In this document: positions 1 to 8,653 of the stretch, one piece after another
How positions within the stretch are numbered: position 1 is the first letter of the stretch
Layout of the letters: each line of letters begins with the position of its first letter
NCBI RefSeq assembly: GCF_020740535.1
Contig: NZ_CP082362.1
Coordinates: 558,001 to 622,000 of the forward strand
Length of the DNA stretch: 64,000 nucleotides
Source: Streptomyces profundus
GTDB lineage: Bacteria > Actinomycetota > Actinomycetes > Streptomycetales > Streptomycetaceae
Direction: 5' to 3'
Made by a program: the position numbers and the translations under genes
The notes under the pieces: model-generated
What the model saw: only the letters and a program-made list of their open reading frames with translations
What the model was told of the DNA's origin: nothing
The model's database searches: none

Positions 1-1121
1 GCGCAAGTCGGTAAAGCCCATGGCCGCTCACCTGGGTGAAGACGGGAACCGGCAGGCCCTGGCCCACTTCATCACTTCCAGCCCGTGGGATGCGGCGCAT
101 GTGCAGGCCCGGCTGGCCTGGCGCATGCAGCCGGTCGTCAAACCCACCGCGTTGATCATTGATGACACCGGGTTCCTCAAGGACGGGGGCGCGTCGGCGT
201 GTGTGACCAGGTAGTACACCGGTAATGCGGGCAAGGTCACCAACTGCCAGGCCGGGGTTTCGCTGCACCCGGCTTCCAACGGCGCCTCGGTGGCGGTGAA
301 CTGGCGTCCCTTCCTGCCTGGGAGCTGGGATCCCGCCTAGCCGAAGGCCGATCCGTTCAAGGTGGCCCGCCGCACGAAGTGCGCCATCCCCGCCGAGGTG
401 GGGCATGTCGAGAAGTGGCAACTGGCCCTCGACATGATCGACGAGACCCGGTCCTGGGGCATCGAGGTGCCCCAGGTCATCGCCGATGGCGGCTACGGAG
501 ACACCCCCGCTTTCCGGCTCGGCCTGGAGACACGCGGCCTCGACTACGTCGTGAGCATCTCGACCACGACCACCGCGCAACCCGAGGACGCACAGCCCCG
601 CACCCCAGCCTCCACGGGCCGAGGGCGACGGCCCATCCCGGCCTACCCCGAGCCGGCGCAGCGGGTGAAGGGTCATCGCGGCGGGTAAAGCCTCCGCGCG
701 GCCGGTGCGGTGGCGGGAGGGATCGCGGCCCGGCAGTGGGCGCAGCGGGCACAATCGCATGTACTCGCGCTTCGTGGCTCTGCGGATTAGGCCCGCCCGG
801 CGTGAGATCCACGGCTGCCCCTGAGCTTCCGGTCCGCTGGCTGCTGGCGGAGTGGCCCGCCGACAGGGACGAGCCCGTGCAGTTCTGGCTCTCCAACCTG
901 CCCGCAACCACTCCGCTGCCGTCCTCGTGCGCACCGCGAAGCTCCGCTGGCGCATCGAGAACGACTACCGCGAGATGAAACAGGCCCTGGGCCTTGCCCA
1001 CTTCGAAGGTCGAACCTGGCCAGGCTGGCACCACCACGTCACCCTCGTCTCCGTCGCCCACGCCTTCTGCACCCTCCAGGGGCCTCAGCGTCCCGGTGTC
1101 TCCGACTCGGGTGGGCCATGA
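1..1121 (+). pseudogene. Decayed IS701-type transposase, left-truncated by the window
   Basis: The translated pieces line up end to end with an IS701-like DDE transposase: an IDDTGFLKDG motif near 160-190, a VIADGGYGD motif near 475-505, and the C-terminal LRWRIENDYREMKQALGL motif near 940-1000 followed by an EGRTWPGWHHH segment. Two in-frame TAG stops (212-214 and 338-340) interrupt the first frame, and the later pieces lie in different frames, so at least two frameshifts (near 690 and 910) have accumulated. The element cannot make a full transposase. Its 3' end runs into the convergent gene ending at 1085. The beginning lies outside the window. Confidence 0.85.
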
Positions 1122-1870
1122 GCTACATGCCCATTGAGGAGGGCTGCGGAGGTGGCGATGGTCCGCAGGTCCTCGGCTAGGCCGGGCTGGTCGTAGCGGG
1201 TCACGATCTGTGCCAGGCTCTCCACCAGGTTGGCGCGCTGGCCCGCGTTGAGCCCTTCAGCGAAGGTCTGGAGCAGGCGGGCGGTCTGGACCCAGGCATT
1301 GTCGGGCGCGTGGTTGGTGATCTGCTGGGCCAGTTGGTTGATGGCGTTGATGGTGTCGCTGTCGGCGGCCTCGGGGTGGTGTGTGAGCCAGTAGGCCAGT
1401 GTCAGGGTCGGGGTGGTGGCCAGGGCCTGGTGGAGTTCTTCGGCCTCTTGCTGGCGCCGTCGGCGCCGTTGTTCGTTCAGCGTCTCCTCATGCAGCCGCC
1501 GTTCGAGGGCAGTGGCTGCCGCAAGGTCCGTGGCGGTCACGGTCAGTGCTACCTCGGCCCACAGGAGACGGACCGGAGCACCGTCGAGGTCAGCCCCGGC
1601 ACCAAGGCGGGTGTTGATGTGAACCTGGGCGGCTTGGTGCTCACCGAGCGGGTACAGTCCGGCCGCGGCGCGGGCCGTTTGCAGGGCATGATGGGTGGCC
1701 GCCGCGCGCGGATCGTGATGGAGTCGGGCGGCGGGCGTCTCCTGCCACCGGCCGGTCAGTTCAGCATGGAAGCGGAATCCTGGTGTGTTGCTGGGCAGCG
1801 TGTAGCTGCCCTGGGCGAGCTGGCCGGCGCGCGGCGCCGGCCAGCCGGATCGGCTACGACTGTGGCGCAT
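1085..1870 (-). CDS. SPFH/Band-7-like coiled-coil protein, third gene of the NTPase module
   Basis: This 261-residue protein starts at an ATG that overlaps the end of the upstream NTPase gene by 17 bp, so the two are translationally coupled. A beta-rich N-terminal half (about 25-115) is followed by an Ala/Glu/Arg-rich helix (about 115-150, with a run of Arg and Gln), then a helical C-terminal half with repeated Asn/Gln/Ala helices. The arrangement resembles SPFH (Band-7) domains that lead into coiled coils, but that is a weak resemblance by eye. No catalytic motif is visible. The last residues overlap the transposase remnant, so the natural C-terminus may have been changed by the insertion. 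Function is unknown; it probably acts with the two upstream products. Confidence 0.65.
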   Translation of the reverse strand: MRHSRSRSGWPAPRAGQLAQGSYTLPSNTPGFRFHAELTGRWQETPAARLHHDPRAAATHHALQTARAAAGLYPLGEHQAAQVHINTRLGAGADLDGAPVRLLWAEVALTVTATDLAAATALERRLHEETLNEQRRRRRQQEAEELHQALATTPTLTLAYWLTHHPEAADSDTINAINQLAQQITNHAPDNAWVQTARLLQTFAEGLNAGQRANLVESLAQIVTRYDQPGLAEDLRTIATSAALLNGHVAHGPPESETPGR

Positions 1871-4079
1871 GAGGGTCGGGAAGCGGGGGCGCGGCAGGGT
1901 CCTGGGCCCGCAACCGGGTGAGGAGCTGGTCGCGCAGATGTACGGTGTCGGCGTCCTGCACGGCGGGAGGTGCGGGGGCCCAGCTATACAGAAGGTTCTG
2001 CACGGCGAGCAGGCGGTTGGCGCTGTAGTGCGGGTCGTCGGCACGGTGGACGGCGTCGCACACGATCTGCTCGATGGTCTCGCGCCGATCGGGGTACTCC
2101 AGGGCGGTCTGCATCCAGTAGGCGAAGGCGTCGGCGACCGGCGGCGACCAGTCGGTGGTGGGCAGGGCGTTGCGCCACATGTTGACGAGCCATGCGGTGT
2201 CGATGACGGGATCGGGCAGGAGGGCCGGACCGGTGGGGGTGCGGCGCTGGGCGAGGTAGGCGAACGTGCTCTGCGCTGCTGCCCGGTGCGGGGCGTGCTG
2301 GTCGTTGGCCCACCCGGTCAGCTGGCGTTGAATTCCCGCGTGCTGCTCGCTGTCGTCCCACAAGGCGTTCAGGGCCTCGCTGACGGCCTGGGTGATCTGG
2401 GCCGTCCGGCCGTTCTCAACGTCACCGTCGCCGTGGGCCCTGGTGGCGAGTTCGGCGATACGGCCCAGCATGCTGGCGGGGTACGCCTCGGCGAGGCGGA
2501 GGCAGGCGCGGATGAGGACGATCGTGAAGTCGGCGGACAGGGAGCCGGCTTCGGATTTGGTCCATCGGCGGTAGGCGTTGCGGGCGAGGTCTCCGGTCCG
2601 GTCGTCGACGGCGGCCAGGACAAGGAGGTCGCAGGCGGCGTCGCTGTGGGTGGTGGACCACTGTTCGGCCAGGGACCTGAGGAGTGTGGTTCTGCGGTGG
2701 CGGGCTGTGTAGTGCACGACCCAGTCGCTTACGCGCTGGATCAGCGGCCCCGCGAGGTCTTCGCCAAGTCCGGCGACCTGGTCGGCAGTCCAACGGGTGA
2801 ACTCCCGCAGCAAGTGCGGGCGGTCATCCAGGAAGTAGTCGACGACGGCCTCAGCGTAGTTGTGGTAGCGGAAGCGGATCGTACCGTCCGGTCGGAGGTC
2901 GGCATTGGCCCTCTGTGTCAGCGCCACGACTCCGAGCCCTTGCTGCCCGGGACGGGCTGGGTGCGTTTCCTTGAGTGCTTGGGCCAGAGTGGTGGATGCC
3001 TTGTAGATCTTGTCCGACTTCGCGCCCTCAAGCACCGCCGCGGCGAGTAGGTAGTTGCGGTAGTCGCTGTCCTCGTGGGTGGTGTGCCATTCCAGGAGGT
3101 GGCTGCGCCAGTTTTCGGCAGCTGTGACGACCTTCTGGACCAAGCTGAGGAAGTACGTGTCGTCCTTCGCGTTCTGGGCGAGTGTGAGGCGGCCCCTGTC
3201 CCGCTCAACGTCTTCCGTGTTGACGATGGCGTTGGCCCAGGCCTGGATCTGGGACGGCTGGAGAGGGGCGATGCCCCGCTGGATAAGGTCGGCCGCGATC
3301 CACTGGTCTCTGTCGAAGAAGAGCGGCACGTCCTTCAGGTGTTCTCGAAGGATGTCGGCACGCTTCGGACCGGCCAGGGAGCGACTGAGGTGGGTGGCAC
3401 CGTCGCCGCGTTTCTTCCATGCCTCGCTGTGCGTCAGGACAATGAGGCGAGAGCCTGGGGGCAGCTCGTGGGCGTCTTCGGCCAGTTCGCGGCCGAAACC
3501 GGCGTGTGGCGTCTCGGCCCGCAGGTCCAGGACCCAGCCGGTGTTGTGGTCGAGCAGGCCACTCAGATCAAAGGGGCTGCCGGGCTCCCTCCGAACTTGG
3601 CGGATGGCGCCGTTTACGCGGCGGCGCAGGATGTGCAGCGCGGTGCTGAAGCGTCCGCTGCCCTCTGCGCCGGTCAGTACGGCTACGTGGCCCTTGTCCA
3701 GGATCGCGTTGATCGCGTTGTCGTCGTCCTGGCTCCGTACGTAGTTCCGTAGCTGCGCGTCGATTTCCTCGCCGGTGAGGGTGGTACCGCGCAGACGGCG
3801 GATGCCCTGCTCAATGAGCGTGCCGATCATGACGCCGCGGTTGATGCCGACGCGCTGGTTGGCCTGTGCGCTCCAGTACGGCGCAGTGCCCGGCTCGTGC
3901 TGCACGGCTTCCTCGACGCGCTCAACGTCCCCCGAGGGGGCGGGAAAGGGCTCAGCAGCAGGTTCGGGCGGCCGGCCGGACGAGTCATCCTCTGGTGGGG
4001 CGGGAGCATGCTGTGGGTCGTAACCGGCCTCGGGCGGCGAGTCGTTCACGGGATGCGGGGACAGAGCGTTTGTGGTCAC
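1854..4079 (-). CDS. Large STAND-like NTPase, central gene of a three-gene module
   Basis: The 741-residue product starts at GTG 4079, preceded by a GAAGGGA ribosome site 5 nt away. Residues 1-60 are Pro/Glu-rich and look disordered. A P-loop-like segment (VAVLTGAEGSGRFST, about 132-146) is followed by a hydrophobic RLIVLTHSEAW strand (about 212-222) that could serve as Walker B. The C-terminal 450 residues are all-helical with many Trp and Ala, like HEAT/TPR repeats. In the P-loop the usual Lys before Ser/Thr is Arg, so ATP binding may be altered or lost. The layout (NTPase core plus helical repeat sensor, flanked by two small genes) resembles STAND-type conflict proteins, but no named family was recognised. 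Confidence 0.75.
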   Translation of the reverse strand: MTTNALSPHPVNDSPPEAGYDPQHAPAPPEDDSSGRPPEPAAEPFPAPSGDVERVEEAVQHEPGTAPYWSAQANQRVGINRGVMIGTLIEQGIRRLRGTTLTGEEIDAQLRNYVRSQDDDNAINAILDKGHVAVLTGAEGSGRFSTALHILRRRVNGAIRQVRREPGSPFDLSGLLDHNTGWVLDLRAETPHAGFGRELAEDAHELPPGSRLIVLTHSEAWKKRGDGATHLSRSLAGPKRADILREHLKDVPLFFDRDQWIAADLIQRGIAPLQPSQIQAWANAIVNTEDVERDRGRLTLAQNAKDDTYFLSLVQKVVTAAENWRSHLLEWHTTHEDSDYRNYLLAAAVLEGAKSDKIYKASTTLAQALKETHPARPGQQGLGVVALTQRANADLRPDGTIRFRYHNYAEAVVDYFLDDRPHLLREFTRWTADQVAGLGEDLAGPLIQRVSDWVVHYTARHRRTTLLRSLAEQWSTTHSDAACDLLVLAAVDDRTGDLARNAYRRWTKSEAGSLSADFTIVLIRACLRLAEAYPASMLGRIAELATRAHGDGDVENGRTAQITQAVSEALNALWDDSEQHAGIQRQLTGWANDQHAPHRAAAQSTFAYLAQRRTPTGPALLPDPVIDTAWLVNMWRNALPTTDWSPPVADAFAYWMQTALEYPDRRETIEQIVCDAVHRADDPHYSANRLLAVQNLLYSWAPAPPAVQDADTVHLRDQLLTRLRAQDPAAPPLPDPHAPQS

Positions 4080-4117
4080 GTACTTCCCTTCTCGAAACGG
4101 CTGGAGAGCGTGCAGGG

Positions 4118-4657
4118 CTACCGGGAGGCGGGGGGCGGACCCATGTAACGGGTCCGGATTCCCGTCAGCTCGCCGCCCTCCTCCACCGTGACGGCGTCCT
4201 GGCTCGTCTCCACTGCGCCGGCGACGACATCCGCGTCGATGGCTGTGGCCCTGCCGCGCAACGTTCCGATCTTCTGCCGAACGGACGTCCCAGAGGGTTG
4301 GCGGTCCTCCTCCCCCACGAACGTCAAGCGCTGTCCGTAGATCTCCTCAAGCGTGCCGCGCGCCCGGCCCAGCATCCGCAGCAGCCGTTCGTCTTCGACA
4401 CTGATGCGCTCAGGGGTGTGCCGGTACCCCTCCAGCACATCGCGCAGAGTCTCCAGGTTCTCCAACCGCTCGGCGAGTTCCTCCGGATCTGCGGTGAGTG
4501 GCAAGCGTAGTTCCCCGCGCAGTACGTCCGAGGTGGGCAGGACTGTCTCTGGCTGGCCACGCCGGTCCAGCAGGTTCTCCAGGCGTTGGAAGAGGAACGT
4601 GTAGGTGGCCGGCAACCCGGCTCCGAGTACGGCAGACAAAGCGCTGAGATCAGGCAT
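4118..4657 (-). CDS. Small helical protein, first gene of the NTPase module
   Basis: The ATG at 4657 was chosen over one 45 bp upstream because a GGGAG ribosome site sits 6 nt before it. The 179-residue product opens with a hydrophobic helix (LSALSAVLGAGLPATYTFLF, about 4-23) that could insert in or touch the membrane. It continues as a charged, Leu/Glu/Arg-rich helical region (about 50-115) likely to form a coiled coil, and ends in a beta-rich tail. The next gene follows 38 bp downstream on the same strand. No family was recognised. Position and conserved neighbours suggest an adaptor or membrane-tethered partner of the large NTPase. Confidence 0.65.
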   Translation of the reverse strand: MPDLSALSAVLGAGLPATYTFLFQRLENLLDRRGQPETVLPTSDVLRGELRLPLTADPEELAERLENLETLRDVLEGYRHTPERISVEDERLLRMLGRARGTLEEIYGQRLTFVGEEDRQPSGTSVRQKIGTLRGRATAIDADVVAGAVETSQDAVTVEEGGELTGIRTRYMGPPPASR

Positions 4658-5679
4658 GAACTTCTCCCTGTTCTGTCGGACGTTAAGGAAGATACGAGGC
4701 ATGCTGCCGCGTGCCCACGAGCGGGATACCAGGCTTTGCAGAAGTTGACCGAAAGCGGATTCCTATCTCTTGCCACACTGCTTTCATCCGCATCAGCAGC
4801 CACATTCGGCGAGCCCGTACGACGGCTCATGTTTCTCTGACCGGGCCCGGTTCCGTCTTCGGGTTTTGGGGTGCACGCTCGGCGTCCTCTTCGGATGGCG
4901 TGCTGTGCGGCGGGCCGTGGCCTGACTGACGGTAGAGCAGCTCATCAGGGTGCCTGGCCACGCGTTCCCGACGCCACGCGACGTCGAAGGAGACCCGGCC
5001 CGCGCTGCGGGCCGCAGCCCAGGCGGCACGGCAACTGGTCACAGGAGACAGGAAGAAACGAACAAGGGTCAGGCGCATAACTCTCAGCGTGAGCACCTCA
5101 TTCCCTCATGAGAGAAGGTTCCGCTGAACCGGCAGGACAGCAACTGGCAGCAGGGCAGCAATCGCGACAATCTCGCGATGGCGCGAAAAACTCTTCTCCT
5201 GACAGCGACCATCTGAACCAGCCCACAAGCGGCAGCACGAGACCCTTAAACAGGGCTGCAGAAAATGGTAATTGAGCGACGCCCGGCATGATCGCAAGAG
5301 CACATTCTGGCCTGCGGCGAGGCCAGTACGTACCCCATGCTCACCGGAGCGTCAGACCGCCCCAACTCCCGCAGGCCCGCCGTCTCCATGCCTCGATGCA
5401 GTTGGGCGTCGAAAGGGTCTGGGTGGGGAAGGGCTGGCTGGTTGTATACCGAATCCGAGCGAGCTGACGAAGGCAACCCGCGGCCCGTGCGGCTGGAACC
5501 TCAGCTGGGTGGCCCCAGGACTGGAGGACCGGCGCCGCGTGGGCAACGCGTGGACAACAGCGGTCAGGAGCACCCAGAAAAGCCCAGGTAGAAGACACAA
5601 GGCGCGAGCCGCGCGCCAGCCCCATCAAGCAGAGAAAACCGCAGGTCAGGGCCCTGGTAGCGTGGTGTTCGGGGTGGCA
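4658..5679. other. About 1 kb with no supported gene
   Basis: Open frames here are short, mutually overlapping and rich in Arg/Pro/Ser in every frame, with no recognisable motif or convincing ribosome site. The first 100-150 bp should hold the promoter of the minus-strand module starting at 4657. The rest looks like decayed island DNA leading up to the tRNA-like sequence at 5680. Confidence 0.5.
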
Positions 5680-5701
5680 GTTCAAGTCCCCCCTCGGACA
5701 C
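5680..5701 (+). other. tRNA-Leu-like 3' end, probable integration (att) site remnant
   Basis: The 22-nt stretch contains TTCAAGTCCCCCCTCGGACA: a T-loop (TTCAAGT), the 3' side of a T-stem (CCCCC) and an acceptor 3' strand (CTCGGAC), followed by ACGGACC. From memory this matches the 3' end of an actinobacterial leucine tRNA. The 5' side of the T-stem is GGCAG rather than GGGGG, and no D-arm, anticodon or acceptor 5' strand lies upstream. It is therefore a 3' fragment, as left when an integrating element uses a tRNA 3' end as its target. A broken recombinase gene begins immediately beside it. Confidence 0.5.
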
Positions 5702-6130
5702 GGACCATAGGACTACGAGGGGCGGGGCTCGCCTCGGCCCTCAGTCGGTTCCTGGCGGGCTCGTAGGTGGCGGTGACGCCCAGGCCCGCGTGTATCTCGG
5801 CCCTGAGTGCCGGATCGGCGTCGCCGATGACGGCGACCATGTCGGACAGCCCTTCCAGCAGGGGCGTATCCGTTCCTCGGCGAGGGATTCGTCCGCTGGG
5901 CATCGTGCCCGGCGGCTTGGTGGCACCGGTAGCAGGACTGGTCGTGCATCCGCCGGCCCTGGATCTTCCGCGCACAGATCCCGCAGCGCGGTCGCCCCCG
6001 GAACTGGTACGGCCGCCTGACCCGACGTTCCTTGCGCTCCGTGCGGTCGGCGCGCGGAAGTGTCGGCCGGGGGCGGGGCGAGTTTCTGTCGCAACAACAC
6101 GACAACACAGCAACACAACGACTACGTGAC
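5702..6130 (-). pseudogene. Remnant of a serine recombinase C-terminal half
   Basis: One minus frame reads RGRPRCGICARKIQGRRM followed by a CYRC pair, matching the zinc-ribbon of large serine recombinases (a CGxC pair followed later by a YRC pair). After a frame change the adjoining frame reads ADPALRAEIHAGLGVTATY followed by EPARNRLRAEASP, matching the end of those recombinases, where a strand of this type closes the protein. No catalytic N-terminal domain with the active-site Ser is present, so this is a truncated and frameshifted relic. Its 3' end touches the tRNA-Leu-like fragment, the usual place of an integrase gene relative to its attachment site. Confidence 0.6.
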
Positions 6131-7092
6131 ATTCCACGAGCACGGCGACTTCCGGGCGGAGAGAAGTCGGTCACATCAAACGCCGGTGGGAACTTCCGGG
6201 GGAGCCGGAACGACGAGACATCGCTCCCGAGGATCGCGGATCCGGACGGGACGGGCCTCGGTGGGTGGGTTCCGGGAATCGGCTCCCGAGACGCGTGTCC
6301 GCATTTCTCCGACCGGTGCCTGATCTCGCACTTGGCCTGCCAACGGGTGAGTTCTTAGGGACGATCTTTGGGCAGTGCCGCGTTTGACGTGATAGGAGAT
6401 CGCCCGCGCGTTCCGAAAGTCACCGGCCCCCCGCTTCGCCCACGCACGCCGGTCCACGACCCCCGTCTCGGTCACCGGAAAGGCGAGGATCCCGCCACCC
6501 GGAAACGATCTCCTCGGATCGCCGGGCGGCCTCGCCGGCGCCGGCCGCCGCTCAGGGAGGCCCGCCGCTCCCAACGACTCACGCCGTTTCCTGGGGCAAC
6601 GAGCCCACGGCCGGGGACCAGCGGCGCATCACGACGTCCATGGCTGCCCGAACGCGACAAGCGTGCATTCCTCGGCCATCGTCCGGCACGGCCGAAGAAG
6701 GTAGCGGCCTTTCCCCGGCCACCGTCGAAGATCTCGGCCACAGCGGTGTGCGGACGCAAACCATAAGAGCCTCGGGCGACCCAGGACCGCCGCAACGCCA
6801 CCGAGCACGTTTTCTGCGCGTTTTATCGGTTGCGCCACAACTGTCCGCAGCTTTCGGGGTGGCCGAAAGAGGCTCATGTCGCATTTTAGATTTTGTGGGT
6901 ACGGTGATCGGCGAATCGGCAGCGATTCAACGCCTCTTGGTTTATCGGGGCCGCACACCGACGAAGATCATGGGGGGTACCCATGGAAACGCCCACCTGT
7001 CATGGCCCCAGGTCACGGGCCATTGTTCGGCCTCAATCCTCATATGAATCAAACGAATACCAGGCAGCCGAACACATGGGGAAGCGAGAGCC
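6131..7092. promoter_or_regulatory. Gene-free leader region before the first biosynthetic cluster
   Basis: No frame in this 960-bp stretch gives a convincing protein. From about 6800 to 7090 the base composition drops clearly below that of the genes (runs such as TTTTAGATTTTGTG near 6881-6894), which fits a promoter region for the plus-strand cluster starting at 7093. An inverted repeat CATGGG-5 nt-CCCATG lies at 6969-6985, about 110 bp before the first gene, and could be an operator. No clear -35/-10 pair was assigned. Confidence 0.4.
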
Positions 7093-8610
7093 ATGAGCCC
7101 GCAAAGTGACATGGATGTGGATCCCCAGCTGGCCCGTTTCTGGGACGAGACGCGATTACGTGCGAACTTCGTTCCGGCCATGGCCGTCACGGTGGCGGCG
7201 GCGCCCGTCATCCAGGAGTCGTGGCTCGCGGTCTCCGAGGTGCTGGCGCTCGGGTACGGCGAACGCTCCGGTGCGGTGATCACCAAGGGCAAGACCGTCA
7301 TGCGGGCCCGTACCACGCCGTCCGCTGGGGCCCTCTACCCCTTCGAGCTGCTGGTCGCCTTCCGGGGCGCCACCCACTACGAGCTGTACGACTACGACGT
7401 CCTCGGCTGCTGCCTCCAGCACGTCGGCCAGGTCGAGACAGCCGCCCTCGCGGCGCTGTCGAGCCCTCAGGACGACGGCGCGGCAGCCGAGCCGCCGCCG
7501 GACGCCGTCGTGGCGGTCGTCGGGCGGCCCTGGGCCTCGATGCGCAAGTACGGCCGCCGGGGCTACCTCTACACCCATCTGGACGGGGCCCACGCGGCGA
7601 CCAATATCGCGCTGGCCGCTGAGGAGATGGGCTTCAGCCCCGTCACCCGGCTGCGGTTCGACCGCCACCGGGCGGCCGAGCTCCTCGGGCTCCTCGGTCG
7701 CTGCCGCGAACCGCAGACGCTCATCACGCTCACCGCGCCGGCCGTCCGCCCGCCGGTCTGGGGCCGGACGGTCGCCAACCCCTTCGCCGTGCCCATCTGG
7801 CGACATGTCGACGGGGCGCCGCCCGAGGATCCGGACGAGGCGGAGGTCGCGGCCTGGCGGTCGGTGCGGTCCATCAGCGCCTTCCACCACGAGGAGATCC
7901 CGCGCTCGTACGGGAGTCCCCGTTCCGTCGCCGCGGGAGGGGCCGAGGCCGTCTCGTCCCCCGTGCCCCTCCCCGGTGGCGGGGGCGAGCCGCCCGCCTC
8001 CCGTGGCTTCCGGGACACCGTGCTGGACCGCCGCTCAGCCAAGGGCTTCAGGCCCGAGGCCGTGCCGGGCGAGGATCTGGGCCGCGTCCTGGCCCGGCTG
8101 CGCGAGGGCGGTGTCATCGACAGCGCCGACGGCCCCAGGGCCGCGCTACGGGTGCTCGCCCGCGCCGTGGACGGCATCGGGGCGGGCGCCTACGGCTACG
8201 ACGGGGAGGCCCACGCACTGCGTCCGGTGAGCGGCGAGGTCCACGCCGACGACGCGGTGGTGACGGCCTGTATGAGCCAGGAGGTGGTCCGGGGCGCCGC
8301 GGCGCTGCTGGTCCTGCACTCCTCGATGGGGCCGCTGCTCGGCGCCCGAGGCCGCCAGGGCCTGGCCGAGCTCCACTACCACGCCGCCTCGGCCGCCCAA
8401 CGGCTGTGCCTGGGCGCCACCGAGCACGGAGTCGGCATCACCTGCCTGGGCGGCTTCGACGCGAGCCGCGTCGCCCAACTCGTCCGGCTTGACGCGTCCG
8501 AGGAGGTGATCTACGTCCTGGCCTGCGGAGTGCCGGACGAGAACGCGGTCAAGTGGGACCGCGCGCCGATCGCCTACAGCCATGGACGCGGTCCCGGACA
8601 ACTCCCGTAG
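7093..8610 (+). CDS. SagB-type FMN oxidoreductase with two nitroreductase-fold halves
   Basis: The 505-residue protein carries two nitroreductase-like halves, as in SagB-type dehydrogenases. The N-terminal half has RTTPSAGALYPFELLVAF near residue 72, the FMN-site signature. The C-terminal half has DRRSAKGF near 310, a helix with YHAASAAQRLCL near 430 and GITCLGGFD near 450. This family oxidises azoline or amino-acid-derived groups and uses FMN. Here it opens a carrier-protein-based cluster, so a carrier-bound substrate is likely. Codon 22 is TTA (7156-7158), rare in Streptomyces and a sign of bldA dependence. The ATG follows a weak GAAGCGAGAG site. No YcaO cyclase is nearby, so a classical azole RiPP is unlikely. 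Confidence 0.8.
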   Translation: MSPQSDMDVDPQLARFWDETRLRANFVPAMAVTVAAAPVIQESWLAVSEVLALGYGERSGAVITKGKTVMRARTTPSAGALYPFELLVAFRGATHYELYDYDVLGCCLQHVGQVETAALAALSSPQDDGAAAEPPPDAVVAVVGRPWASMRKYGRRGYLYTHLDGAHAATNIALAAEEMGFSPVTRLRFDRHRAAELLGLLGRCREPQTLITLTAPAVRPPVWGRTVANPFAVPIWRHVDGAPPEDPDEAEVAAWRSVRSISAFHHEEIPRSYGSPRSVAAGGAEAVSSPVPLPGGGGEPPASRGFRDTVLDRRSAKGFRPEAVPGEDLGRVLARLREGGVIDSADGPRAALRVLARAVDGIGAGAYGYDGEAHALRPVSGEVHADDAVVTACMSQEVVRGAAALLVLHSSMGPLLGARGRQGLAELHYHAASAAQRLCLGATEHGVGITCLGGFDASRVAQLVRLDASEEVIYVLACGVPDENAVKWDRAPIAYSHGRGPGQLP

Positions 8611-8653
8611 GCCCCGCCAGACCACGTCGACCAGAAGGAGCGGGGTTCACCCC

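Noticed and set aside
4793..5766. Several 60-160-codon frames on both strands
   Set aside because: Overlapping, without motifs or good ribosome sites; typical spurious open frames of high-GC DNA.
6230..6330. Possible tRNA-like sequence with a TTCCGGGAATC loop
   Set aside because: No consistent cloverleaf could be drawn: acceptor and D-arm partners are missing.
7093..8610. Azole-RiPP cluster based on the SagB-type gene
   Set aside because: No YcaO/cyclodehydratase and no precursor peptide nearby; ligases, carriers and a PKS follow instead.
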